62,799 bases of DNA. Source: Allobosea psychrotolerans (GTDB lineage: Bacteria > Pseudomonadota > Alphaproteobacteria > Rhizobiales > Beijerinckiaceae). Each line of letters opens with the position of its first letter. Within the stretch, counting starts at the first letter, position 1. Below the pieces are notes generated by a model. The model searched no databases. It saw only the letters and a program-made list of their open reading frames with translations, and was not told where the DNA came from. This document shows, piece by piece, positions 1 through 6,910 of this stretch. The stretch covers positions 1 through 62,799 of the forward strand of contig NZ_PQFZ01000028.1 of NCBI RefSeq assembly GCF_002917105.1, written 5' to 3'. Both the position numbers and the translations under genes were made by a program.

Positions 1-1402
1 TGGAGCTCTCGAAATCCTGGCTCGCCAGCAATTCGCGCAGGAAGACGGTCTCGCGCTTGGCATTGGGCAGTTCGATGCCGATGGCGTTCTTGCCCGGAAT
101 CACGGCGACGCGGGCTGCGATCGCGCTCATCGAGCGGGCGATGTCGTCGGCCAGCGAAATGACCCGCGAGGATTTGGTGCCCGGCGCAGGCTCCAGCTCG
201 TAAAGCGTCACCACAGGGCCGGGGCGAACCTGGGTGATCTCGCCGCGTACGCCGAAATCCTCGAGCACGCCTTCGAGCAAGGTGGCATTCTGCTCCAGCG
301 CGTCGGTCGAGATCGCGTTGGCGGGCAGTTTCTTGGGTTCCGACAGATAGGTCAGCGGCGGCAGTTCGAACTGGTCGCGGTCGAGCAGCGAGGGCTGGGC
401 CTCGCGCTGCATGCGCTTTCCCGGCTTGGGCGCGACCGCAGGCGCGGTGACGCGCGGTGCGTTGAGATCGCGCAGATCCTGCGGCTCGTCGTCGTCCTCG
501 GGCAGGCCGAGCGCAACGGGCCGCGGCGGGCGCGAAACGGGCAGGGGCTCGGGCGCGAAAGGCGGGTTCGCGGCACGCGGTGCAGCCTCGCCGAATTGCG
601 GCTCGCGGCGGACGCGGCCGGGCACGGGGGCCGAGGCGGCCGGGCCTGTATTGACCAGTGGCTCAGGCGCCTGCGGCAGACGGCGCAGGATCATGCCCCT
701 GAGCGACATCGCGCCATGGGCGAGCCAGCCGATCAGGATGACCGCGATGCCGGGTTCGTCGTCGCGACGGTCCTCGCTCTCGCTCCAGGATTCGTCCTCA
801 TCCTCGTTCTCGGCGATCGGATCCTCGTCGGTGACGAAGCCGAAGCCGGCCGCGGCCGTGATCGCAAGGATCGAGATGCCGGCATAGAGGAAACCGACGA
901 GGCCGCTCAGCGCATTGCCGGCGATGCCAACGAGGTTACGGGTGCCGAACAGCAGGCCGTCGCCGATGACGCCGCCCATGCCGGTCGGCAGCGGCCAGCG
1001 CGGCGTGGCGGGTAGCGCGCTGGCGACCGCGCCGGTGGCGACGATGCCGACGACCCAGAGGCCGAGCTTGAGCGCGCCGCGATCGAACAGATGGAAACGC
1101 ACCAGCCGCAGCGCCCAGATCACCGGCGGGAACAGCAGGGCGATGACGCCGAGCCCGATCAATTGCATCAACAGATCGGCGACCATGGCACCGGGACGGC
1201 CGAGCCAGTTCCTGACGGCACCGCTGGTGGCGTTGTTGATGCTGGGGTCGTCGACCGACCAGGTCGCGAGCGCGATCGCGATCGCCGATGTCAGGGCGAG
1301 CAGGCCGAGCCCGACGAGCTCCGCCGCGCGCCGCGACAGGAACTCCCGCACCGGATCGGGCAGGCGGTCCATCAGCGAGGAGGAACGTCGGATCGTGCGC
1401 AT
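1..1402 (-). CDS. ftsK: DNA translocase FtsK, N-terminal part (C-terminus outside window)
   Basis: FtsK is a hexameric, membrane-anchored DNA pump that clears the terminus from the closing septum. The reading frame runs off the left edge of the window, so about 467 residues are visible. It starts MRTIRRSSSLMDRLPDPV and has four to five hydrophobic segments in roughly the first 200 residues (the membrane anchor), then an acidic and proline-rich linker, then the start of the translocase core (EDFGVRGEITQVRPGPVVT and AVIPGKNAIGIELPN, typical of the FtsK alpha domain). The Walker A and gamma domains lie beyond position 1. The upstream frame is open for some codons, so the start is my choice of the first clear ATG. 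A CtrA-type box sits about 70 bases upstream. Confidence 0.93.
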   Translation of the reverse strand, partial: MRTIRRSSSLMDRLPDPVREFLSRRAAELVGLGLLALTSAIAIALATWSVDDPSINNATSGAVRNWLGRPGAMVADLLMQLIGLGVIALLFPPVIWALRLVRFHLFDRGALKLGLWVVGIVATGAVASALPATPRWPLPTGMGGVIGDGLLFGTRNLVGIAGNALSGLVGFLYAGISILAITAAAGFGFVTDEDPIAENEDEDESWSESEDRRDDEPGIAVILIGWLAHGAMSLRGMILRRLPQAPEPLVNTGPAASAPVPGRVRREPQFGEAAPRAANPPFAPEPLPVSRPPRPVALGLPEDDDEPQDLRDLNAPRVTAPAVAPKPGKRMQREAQPSLLDRDQFELPPLTYLSEPKKLPANAISTDALEQNATLLEGVLEDFGVRGEITQVRPGPVVTLYELEPAPGTKSSRVISLADDIARSMSAIAARVAVIPGKNAIGIELPNAKRETVFLRELLASQDFESS

Positions 1403-1470
1403 GCTGGTGTCGTGCTTCGGGCTTCCGGCCGCCAGAGTCGGGCCTGTCCGGTCACGTTAGGAAGGTGAGG

Positions 1471-1486
1471 TTAAGACCCGCTTAAC
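1471..1486. promoter_or_regulatory. CtrA-type binding box upstream of ftsK
   Basis: The sequence has TTAA at 1471-1474 and TTAAC at 1482-1486, separated by exactly 7 bases, inside a perfect 8-bp inverted repeat (AGGTTAAG / CTTAACCT). TTAA-N7-TTAAC is the established consensus for the alphaproteobacterial cell-cycle regulator CtrA. It lies 69 bases upstream of the ftsK start, a sensible place for cell-cycle control of a division gene. Binding is inferred from the match only. Confidence 0.6.
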
Positions 1487-1531
1487 CTTGCACGGGCGGC
1501 GGTACGCGGCTGGGCACATGCGCCGTCGCAA

Positions 1532-1560
1532 CAAAAAGCCCCGGCGGTTTCCCGCCGGGG
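1532..1560 (-). terminator. Rho-independent terminator of glnK-amtB
   Basis: CCCCGGCGG (1539-1547) and CCGCCGGGG (1552-1560) form a perfect 9-bp GC stem with a 4-base loop. On the minus strand the stem is followed by TTTTTGT. It lies just past the amtB stop codon. On the plus strand it is followed only by TTGTTT, so the minus direction is favoured. Confidence 0.8.
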
Positions 1561-1561
1561 T

Positions 1562-1577
1562 TGTTTCACGTGAGACG
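1562..1577. promoter_or_regulatory. parS-like site (possible ParB binding site)
   Basis: TGTTTCACGTGAGACG matches the near-universal bacterial parS consensus TGTTTCACGTGAAACA at 14 of 16 positions, with the core GTTTCACGTGA intact. It lies in the gap between the terminator and the amtB stop. A second 14/16 site occurs at 54314-54329. Whether ParB binds is not known from sequence; single imperfect sites can occur by chance. Confidence 0.4.
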
Positions 1578-1593
1578 TCGAGGCGAGAGCCGC

Positions 1594-3072
1594 TCAGTCG
1601 TGGTAGGCGCGCTCGCCATGCTCGGCGATGTCAAGGCCTTCGCGCTCCTGATCGGGGGCGACGCGCAGGCCGACGATGACGTCGACGATCTTGTAGAGGA
1701 TCAGCGAGCCGACGCCGCTGAACACCAGCGTGAACAGCACGGCCTTGGCCTGCGCCAGGAAGGCATCGCCCAGCACATAGGCGCCGACGGCAAGCTCACC
1801 GGGCTTCGAGGAGTAGTCCGGGATACCGACGCCGCCGAGATCGACGTTCACCAGGATGCCGGTCGCCAGGGCGCCGATGATGCCGCCGACGCAGTGGATG
1901 CCGAAGACGTCGAGCGAGTCGTCATAGCCCAGCGCGTTCTTGACGGTGGAGCAGAAGACGAAGCAGACGACGCCGGCGACAAGGCCCAGAATGATCGAAC
2001 CCATCGGGCCGGCAAAGCCGGCGGCGGGGGTGACCGCGACAAGGCCCGCGACCGCACCCGAGACCATGCCGAGCATCGAGGGCTTGCCCTTGACGGCCCA
2101 TTCCACGAAGAGCCAGCCGACTGCCGCCGCCGCCGTGGCGACGAAGGTGTTGACCATGGCGAGCGCGGCGGTGCCGTTGGCTTCCAGGTTGGAGCCGGCG
2201 TTGAAGCCGAACCAGCCGACCCAGAGCAGGGCGCCGCCGATCAGCGTCATGGTGAGCGAGTGGGGAGCCATCAGCTCCTTGCCGTAGCCGATGCGCTTGC
2301 CGAGCAGCAGGCAGCCGACCAGGCCCGCAATGCCGGCATTGATGTGCACGACGGTGCCGCCGGCGAAGTCGAGCGCGCCCCATTTGAAGAGCATGCCGGC
2401 ATCGGCGTTGACGGCGTCGAGCGCGGCCTGGGCCGCAACCTTGCCGTCTGCCCCGGCGTCAGCCAGCGCCTTGGCGGCGGTGCCGACAACGTCGGGGCCG
2501 CCCCAGTACCAGACCATATGGGCCATCGGGAAATAGATGAAGGTGGCCCAGAGCACGCTGAAGAGCAGCAGCGCCGAGAACTTCATGCGCTCGGCGAAGG
2601 CGCCGACGATGAGGGCCGGCGTGATGCAGGCAAAGGTCATCTGGAAGCAGATATAGACATATTCCGGAATGACGACGCCGTTGGAGAAGGTCGCGGCCGT
2701 CGAGTTCGGATCGATGCCCTTCAGGAAGGCCTTGGAGAAGCCGCCGACATAGTCGTTCAGGCTGCCGCCATTGGTGAAGGCGAGCGAGTAGCCGTAGAAC
2801 ACCCAGAGCAGGCAGACGATGCAGACGATCGCGAAGACCTGCGTCAGCACGGAGAGCATGTTCTTACTGCGGACGAGACCGCCATAGAACAGCGCGAGGC
2901 CGGGAATGGTCATGAGCAGGACGAGGACCGTCGAGCTCATCATGAAGGCGACGTCGCCCTTGTTGGGAACGGGCGCGGGAGGGGTGGCCGGAGCCTGCGC
3001 GAGCGCGGTGCCAGCGGCCGCCGCGAGCGCCAGCCCGACAAGTCCGGCCCGGCTGAGGGTCTTGAAATTCAT
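1594..3072 (-). CDS. amtB: Ammonium transporter AmtB
   Basis: AmtB is an inner-membrane trimeric channel for ammonium/ammonia. The 492-residue product begins MNFKTLSRAGLVGLALAAAAG, a cleavable signal-like segment ending near ALAQA, followed by eleven hydrophobic helices. Family signatures are visible, including DFAGGTVVHINAGIAGLVG (with the first pore histidine) and DVFGIHCVGGIIGALATGI (second pore histidine region). I chose the start at 3072 because it has a good ribosome site (AGGAG) and gives a proper signal segment; an in-frame start 36 codons upstream would run into glnK. It lies 28 bases after glnK, forming the usual glnK-amtB operon in which the PII protein gates the channel. Confidence 0.97.
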   Translation of the reverse strand: MNFKTLSRAGLVGLALAAAAGTALAQAPATPPAPVPNKGDVAFMMSSTVLVLLMTIPGLALFYGGLVRSKNMLSVLTQVFAIVCIVCLLWVFYGYSLAFTNGGSLNDYVGGFSKAFLKGIDPNSTAATFSNGVVIPEYVYICFQMTFACITPALIVGAFAERMKFSALLLFSVLWATFIYFPMAHMVWYWGGPDVVGTAAKALADAGADGKVAAQAALDAVNADAGMLFKWGALDFAGGTVVHINAGIAGLVGCLLLGKRIGYGKELMAPHSLTMTLIGGALLWVGWFGFNAGSNLEANGTAALAMVNTFVATAAAAVGWLFVEWAVKGKPSMLGMVSGAVAGLVAVTPAAGFAGPMGSIILGLVAGVVCFVFCSTVKNALGYDDSLDVFGIHCVGGIIGALATGILVNVDLGGVGIPDYSSKPGELAVGAYVLGDAFLAQAKAVLFTLVFSGVGSLILYKIVDVIVGLRVAPDQEREGLDIAEHGERAYHD

Positions 3073-3100
3073 CGTTGGAAACTCCTGAAGGATCGCTGGC

Positions 3101-3439
3101 TCAGAGGGCGTCGCCGTCGGTTTCGCCGGTGCGGATGCGCACGGCTTTCTCGATCGACGAAACGAAGATCTTGCCGTCACCGATCTGGCCGGTGCGCGCG
3201 GCGGCGGTGATCGCGTCGATCACCTTGCCGACGAGCTCGTCGGACACGGCGACCTCGATCTTGATCTTCGGCAGGAAGCTCACCGCGTATTCGGCGCCAC
3301 GGTAGATTTCCGTGTGGCCCTTCTGGCGGCCATAGCCCTTCACCTCGGTCACGGTCAGGCCGTGCACGCCGATGGCGGTGAGCCCGTCGCGCACCTCCTC
3401 CAGCTTGAACGGCTTGATGATAGCCATCACGATCTTCAT
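3101..3439 (-). CDS. glnK: Nitrogen regulatory protein P-II (GlnK)
   Basis: GlnK is a trimeric PII signal protein that reads 2-oxoglutarate, ATP/ADP and uridylylation state, and blocks AmtB when nitrogen is plentiful. With the start at 3439 the product has 112 residues, exactly the family length, beginning MKIVMAIIKPFKLEEVR. The T-loop is intact, with Tyr51 in GAEYAV as the uridylylation site, and the B/C-loop ending GDGKIFVSSIEKAVRIRTGE is present. It is the first gene of the glnK-amtB operon. Upstream is a sigma-54-type promoter, as expected for a nitrogen-starvation gene. Confidence 0.97.
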   Translation of the reverse strand: MKIVMAIIKPFKLEEVRDGLTAIGVHGLTVTEVKGYGRQKGHTEIYRGAEYAVSFLPKIKIEVAVSDELVGKVIDAITAAARTGQIGDGKIFVSSIEKAVRIRTGETDGDAL

Positions 3440-3538
3440 TGCAGGGTTTCCCCGTTTACGCCGCCCGGAAGTCAGCCCCGGCGATCTTGTTGCGCCTCGC
3501 GCACCTGTGAGAGTTTCGGCGCACGTCGGGAACCGCCA

Positions 3539-3556
3539 ATTCAAGGCGCGTGCCAA
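3539..3556 (-). promoter_or_regulatory. Sigma-54-type promoter of glnK-amtB
   Basis: On the minus strand the sequence reads TTGGCACGCGCCTTGAAT. This fits the sigma-54 pattern TGGCAC-N5-TTGC: the -24 GG is followed after exactly 10 bases by GA in place of the -12 GC, a one-base deviation. The spacing from the box to the glnK start is about 100 bases. I see no clear NtrC palindrome further upstream, but there is an AT-rich inverted repeat (CAATAAAT / ATTTATTG) at 3631-3658. Confidence 0.65.
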
Positions 3557-3678
3557 CTGCCCCGCGGTCACACCGGGGGTTGAATTCGCGAATCAGCGAA
3601 TGCGCCGGCGATGAGGTCGCCAAGCCTGATCAATAAATATGCAAATGATGATTTATTGGGCTGATGCTCAGAAAGCGC

Positions 3679-4545
3679 TCATGCCATGTCCGGCCTCGGA
3701 CGAATCAGTCCTTCCTGTGCAACCGAAGCGACCAGCTTGCCGTCCCGGTTGAAGATGAGGCCGCGTGAAAAGCCGCGCGCACCCGAGGTCGAGGGACTGT
3801 CCTGGGCATAGAGGAGCCACTCGTCGGCGCGGAAGGGCCGGTGGAACCAGAGCGCATGGTCGAGGCTGGCGCCCTGGATCTGCTTGTCGAAAACGTTCCT
3901 GCCATGCGCGATCAGACTCGAATCGAGCAGCATCAGGTCAGAGGCATAGGCGAGGACGCTCTGGTGGATCGCCGGTTCGTCGGGCAAGGGCTGCATCGCC
4001 TTGATCCAGACGTTGAATTTCGGCTCCATCTTGCCGCCGCTGGCATAGCGCGCCAATTCGACCGGCCTGATCTCGATTGGCCTTTCGCGCTGGTAGTAGG
4101 CCCGCACGGCGTCGGGCATATGCGGCAGCACGCTGCGCTTCATGGTCTCGCGGTCGGGCAGATCCTCCGGCATCGGCACGTCGGGCATCGGCATCTGGTG
4201 CTCGAAACCCTCCTCCGCGGCATGGAAGGAGGCGGACATGGCGAAGATCGCCTCGCCCTTCTGGATCGCCAGCACGCGCCGCGTGGTGAAGGAGCGGCCG
4301 TCGCGCAGCCGGTCGACCTCGTAGACGATCGGAATCTCGGGGTCGCCCGGGAGCAAGAAATAGGCGTGCAGCGAGTGCGGCTGGCGGTCCTCCACCGTCT
4401 TGCAGGCGGCGTAGAGCGCCTGGCCGATCACCTGACCGCCGAAGACGCGCTGCCAGCCGACCTTGGGGCTGCGACCCCGGAACAGATTGCGTTCGAGCGG
4501 CTCAAGGTCGAGAATCGACAACAGGGAGTCGCTGATCTGTGACAT
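3679..4545 (-). CDS. tesB: Acyl-CoA thioesterase II
   Basis: TesB hydrolyses acyl-CoA to free fatty acid and CoA; it is a double-hotdog enzyme. The 288 residues match the family length. The first hotdog begins near FGGQVIGQALYAA; the second contains YASDLMLLDSSL and SLDHALWFHRPFRADEW, and the C-terminal VASVAQEGLIRP holds the glutamine expected in the Asp-Thr/Ser-Gln catalytic set. It is divergent from the ubiH-like gene with 118 bases between starts, and stands alone on its strand. Confidence 0.94.
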   Translation of the reverse strand: MSQISDSLLSILDLEPLERNLFRGRSPKVGWQRVFGGQVIGQALYAACKTVEDRQPHSLHAYFLLPGDPEIPIVYEVDRLRDGRSFTTRRVLAIQKGEAIFAMSASFHAAEEGFEHQMPMPDVPMPEDLPDRETMKRSVLPHMPDAVRAYYQRERPIEIRPVELARYASGGKMEPKFNVWIKAMQPLPDEPAIHQSVLAYASDLMLLDSSLIAHGRNVFDKQIQGASLDHALWFHRPFRADEWLLYAQDSPSTSGARGFSRGLIFNRDGKLVASVAQEGLIRPRPDMA

Positions 4546-4663
4546 GGTCTGAAGGCTCTTCGGGCGGGCGCGATCGCAGTTTATGCTGCATCAGCACCGA
4601 CGCATCGCGCGTCGTCAAGCCGGCGCGCCTTCTGCAGAGCCGTCGGGCGGGGAGTGGGTTGCA

Positions 4664-5914
4664 ATGGCGTCTGGACTGGGCCTGGCCCGCAACCGGATCG
4701 TAATCGCGGGCGGCGGGATCGCCGGATTGTCGCTGGCGCTGGCGCTGAAGCAGGCGCTCGGCGCAGGCTTCGAAATCGTGCTGGCCGATCCGTCGCAGAG
4801 CCAGGGCCCACGCGCCGACAGCCGCGCCTATGCGGTTGCCGCCGCAGCGCAGAACATGCTGGAGGCGCTGGGAATCTGGCAGAAGGTCGCGGCAACCGCC
4901 CAGCCGATGACCGAGATGGTCGTCACCGACAGCCGCAACCCGGATGTGGTGCGCCCGGTCTTCCTGACGTTCGATGGCGAGGTCGAACCCGGGCAGGCCT
5001 TCGCTCATATGGTCGAGAATGCGGCGCTGTTGAGCGCACTTCTCGACGCCTGCGGCGCGGCGGGCGTGGTATTGCGCCGTGAAAGCGTGCGCCGTTTCGA
5101 GAGCGGGGATGACGAGGTCGAGCTCCGATTCGCGGGCGGCGAGCGGCTCCAGGCGGCTTTGCTCGTTGCGGCAGACGGGGCGCGCTCGAAGCTGCGCGAG
5201 CAGGCCGGCATCGGCTGGGTCGGCTGGTCCTATCGGCAAACCGGGCTGGTGGCGACGCTGGGTCACGAGCGGCCGCATCACGGCCGCGCCGTCGAGCATT
5301 TCCTGCCGTCGGGGCCCTTCGCCATCCTGCCGCTCACCGATGGAGGCAGGCTTGGCCATCGCTCCTCGATCGTCTGGACTGAAGCCGCGGAGAATGTGCC
5401 GGCGCTGCTCTCGCTCGACATGGCCGATCTGCTGGCCGAGATCGAGCGGCGTTTTGGACTGGAACTCGGCGAGATCACGCTGGAGAGCGCGATCAGCGCG
5501 CATCCGCTCGGTTTCGGCGTGGCGCGACGCTTCGTCGGGGAGCGGCTGGCCCTGCTTGGGGACGCGGCCCATGTCATCCACCCGATTGCCGGGCAGGGGC
5601 TCAATCTCGGGCTGAAGGACGTCGCGGCCCTGGCCGAGGCGATCGTCGACGCAGCCCGGCTCGGGCTCGATCCCGGCAGTGCCGAGGTGCTCGAGGGCTA
5701 TGAGCGTGCGCGCCGCTTCGACACGGTGGCGATGGGGGCGGTCACGGACGGGCTGAACCGTTTGTTCTCGAACGACGTCACCCCGGTGAGGCTCGTGCGC
5801 GATCTCGGCCTGGGTCTGGTCGACCGATTGCCCGGGCTGAAGCGCTTCTTCATTCGCGAGGCGGCGGGGCTCGCCGGCGCGACGCCGCGGCTGTTGCGGG
5901 GCGAGGCGCTTTAG
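4664..5914 (+). CDS. ubiH: UbiH/UbiF/Coq6-family FAD monooxygenase (ubiquinone biosynthesis)
   Basis: A class A flavoprotein hydroxylase of the family that adds hydroxyls to the ubiquinone ring. The N-terminus has the FAD dinucleotide fold IVIAGGGIAGLSLALAL, a middle segment VAADGARSKLRE (the DG motif), and the C-terminal FAD motif LLGDAAHVIHPIAGQGLNLG. I take the ATG at 4664 (416 residues, upstream GGGGAG) rather than 4583, because the extra 27 residues precede the fold and have no family character. Which ring position it hydroxylates cannot be told from sequence alone, so the symbol is provisional. Confidence 0.88.
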   Translation: MASGLGLARNRIVIAGGGIAGLSLALALKQALGAGFEIVLADPSQSQGPRADSRAYAVAAAAQNMLEALGIWQKVAATAQPMTEMVVTDSRNPDVVRPVFLTFDGEVEPGQAFAHMVENAALLSALLDACGAAGVVLRRESVRRFESGDDEVELRFAGGERLQAALLVAADGARSKLREQAGIGWVGWSYRQTGLVATLGHERPHHGRAVEHFLPSGPFAILPLTDGGRLGHRSSIVWTEAAENVPALLSLDMADLLAEIERRFGLELGEITLESAISAHPLGFGVARRFVGERLALLGDAAHVIHPIAGQGLNLGLKDVAALAEAIVDAARLGLDPGSAEVLEGYERARRFDTVAMGAVTDGLNRLFSNDVTPVRLVRDLGLGLVDRLPGLKRFFIREAAGLAGATPRLLRGEAL

Positions 5915-6002
5915 CGGCGCATGGCGTCATCCCGGACCCGCGGCTTCGAGCCAGGACCGAGGCGTCTCGTCTCACATCATCCTGTTCCAGCGAGACCATC
6001 CC

Positions 6003-6551
6003 ATGAATCAAGCGGCTGTCATGCCCGTTCTGGACGATACCTTGTGCCACCGCCTGAAGGGGCTGGCCCTGCCGCCGATCCGCCTGGCCTCGACGCAAGG
6101 CGGCAGCGTCGATCTTTCAGCCTTGGCATCTCCGCGCACGGTCATCTACGGCTATCCCCGCACCAGCGAGCCGGGGCAGCCCTCCCCGGCTGGATGGGAT
6201 GTGATCCCCGGCGCGAAAGGCTGCACGCCACAGGCCTGCACCTTCCGCGATCACCATGCGGAGCTCGCGGCGCTCGGGGCGGCGGTGTTCGGGCTGAGCA
6301 CGCAGTCGACAGCCTATCAGCAGGAGATGGCGGCGCGGCTGCATCTGCCTTTCGCCGTGCTGAGCGACGCGCAATTCGCGTTGACCGAGGCGTTGGGCCT
6401 GCCGACTTTTGAGGCCGGGGGCATGCGGCTGATCCAGCGCCTGACGCTGATCGTGCGGGAGGGAGCGGTCGAAGCCGTATTCTACCCGGTCAGCCAGCCC
6501 GAGCAGAGCGCGGCGCAGGTGATTGACTGGCTGGAGGCCAACCCTCTGTAA
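6003..6551 (+). CDS. Peroxiredoxin (AhpC/TSA, BCP-like)
   Basis: A 182-residue thiol peroxidase of the thioredoxin fold. The signature GCTPQACTFRDHH has the peroxidatic cysteine and a second cysteine five residues on, the arrangement of atypical 2-Cys BCP/PrxQ enzymes. The usual threonine two or three residues before the cysteine is in PGAKGCT context, which differs from the usual Y-F-Y-P-x-x-x-T-x-G-C-T. It probably reduces hydroperoxides in the cytoplasm using thioredoxin. It stands alone between the ubiH-like gene and a repeat-filled gap. The exact subfamily is uncertain. Confidence 0.85.
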   Translation: MNQAAVMPVLDDTLCHRLKGLALPPIRLASTQGGSVDLSALASPRTVIYGYPRTSEPGQPSPAGWDVIPGAKGCTPQACTFRDHHAELAALGAAVFGLSTQSTAYQQEMAARLHLPFAVLSDAQFALTEALGLPTFEAGGMRLIQRLTLIVREGAVEAVFYPVSQPEQSAAQVIDWLEANPL

Positions 6552-6577
6552 GGGGATCTCGCGCCTGCAACCGCGTA

Positions 6578-6698
6578 GGGACGACCGGCCTCTGGAGCAA
6601 TGTCCGATCCGGTTGGATCGTTCAATTGCTCCAGATCATTGTTTTAGCGCGTTTTCTTCACGCGAACCGGTATCCACTTCGCTCGAAAACGCTTCTAG
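6578..6698. repeat. Dispersed palindromic intergenic repeat (copy 1)
   Basis: Two adjoining palindromes: GGAGCAAT...ATTGCTCC and GCGTTTTC...GAAAACGC, the second enclosing ACGCGAACCGGTATCCACTT. The second half recurs at 21168-21225 and, in variant form, in the other copies listed in this window. It lies between convergent genes and could fold as an RNA hairpin, perhaps acting as a transcription stop. The exact borders are my estimate. Confidence 0.75.
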
Positions 6699-6898
6699 CC
6701 CTCCAATTGCCTTGCCTCTTCCGGCAGCATGATCGGAATGCCGTCGCGGATCGGATAGGCGAGCTTGGCGGCGCGGCTGATCAGCTCCTGCTTGGCCGCA
6801 TCATATTCGAGCGTCGTCTTGGTCACCGGGCAAACCAGGATCTCAAGCAGCTTCGGGTCGATGCGGGTCGCGGTCGGTTCCGGTCCGGTCTCGGTCAT
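6695..6898 (-). CDS. Trm112 family protein
   Basis: A 67-residue protein with DPKLLEILVCPVTKTTLEYD and AYPIRDGIPIMLPEEAR, both typical of the Trm112/YcaR family. The bacterial forms keep only part of the zinc-binding set; here a single cysteine (in LVCPV) is seen. Eukaryotic Trm112 activates methyltransferases; the bacterial role is not established. It follows the NAD-GDH gene on the same strand with a 12-base gap, so the two may be co-transcribed. Confidence 0.93.
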   Translation of the reverse strand: MTETGPEPTATRIDPKLLEILVCPVTKTTLEYDAAKQELISRAAKLAYPIRDGIPIMLPEEARQLEG

Positions 6899-6910
6899 GC
6901 GGGGTCTCGT

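Noticed and set aside
1561..3210. A 549-codon plus-strand frame over amtB
   Set aside because: Antisense shadow of a clear AmtB gene, low-complexity composition, no family match.
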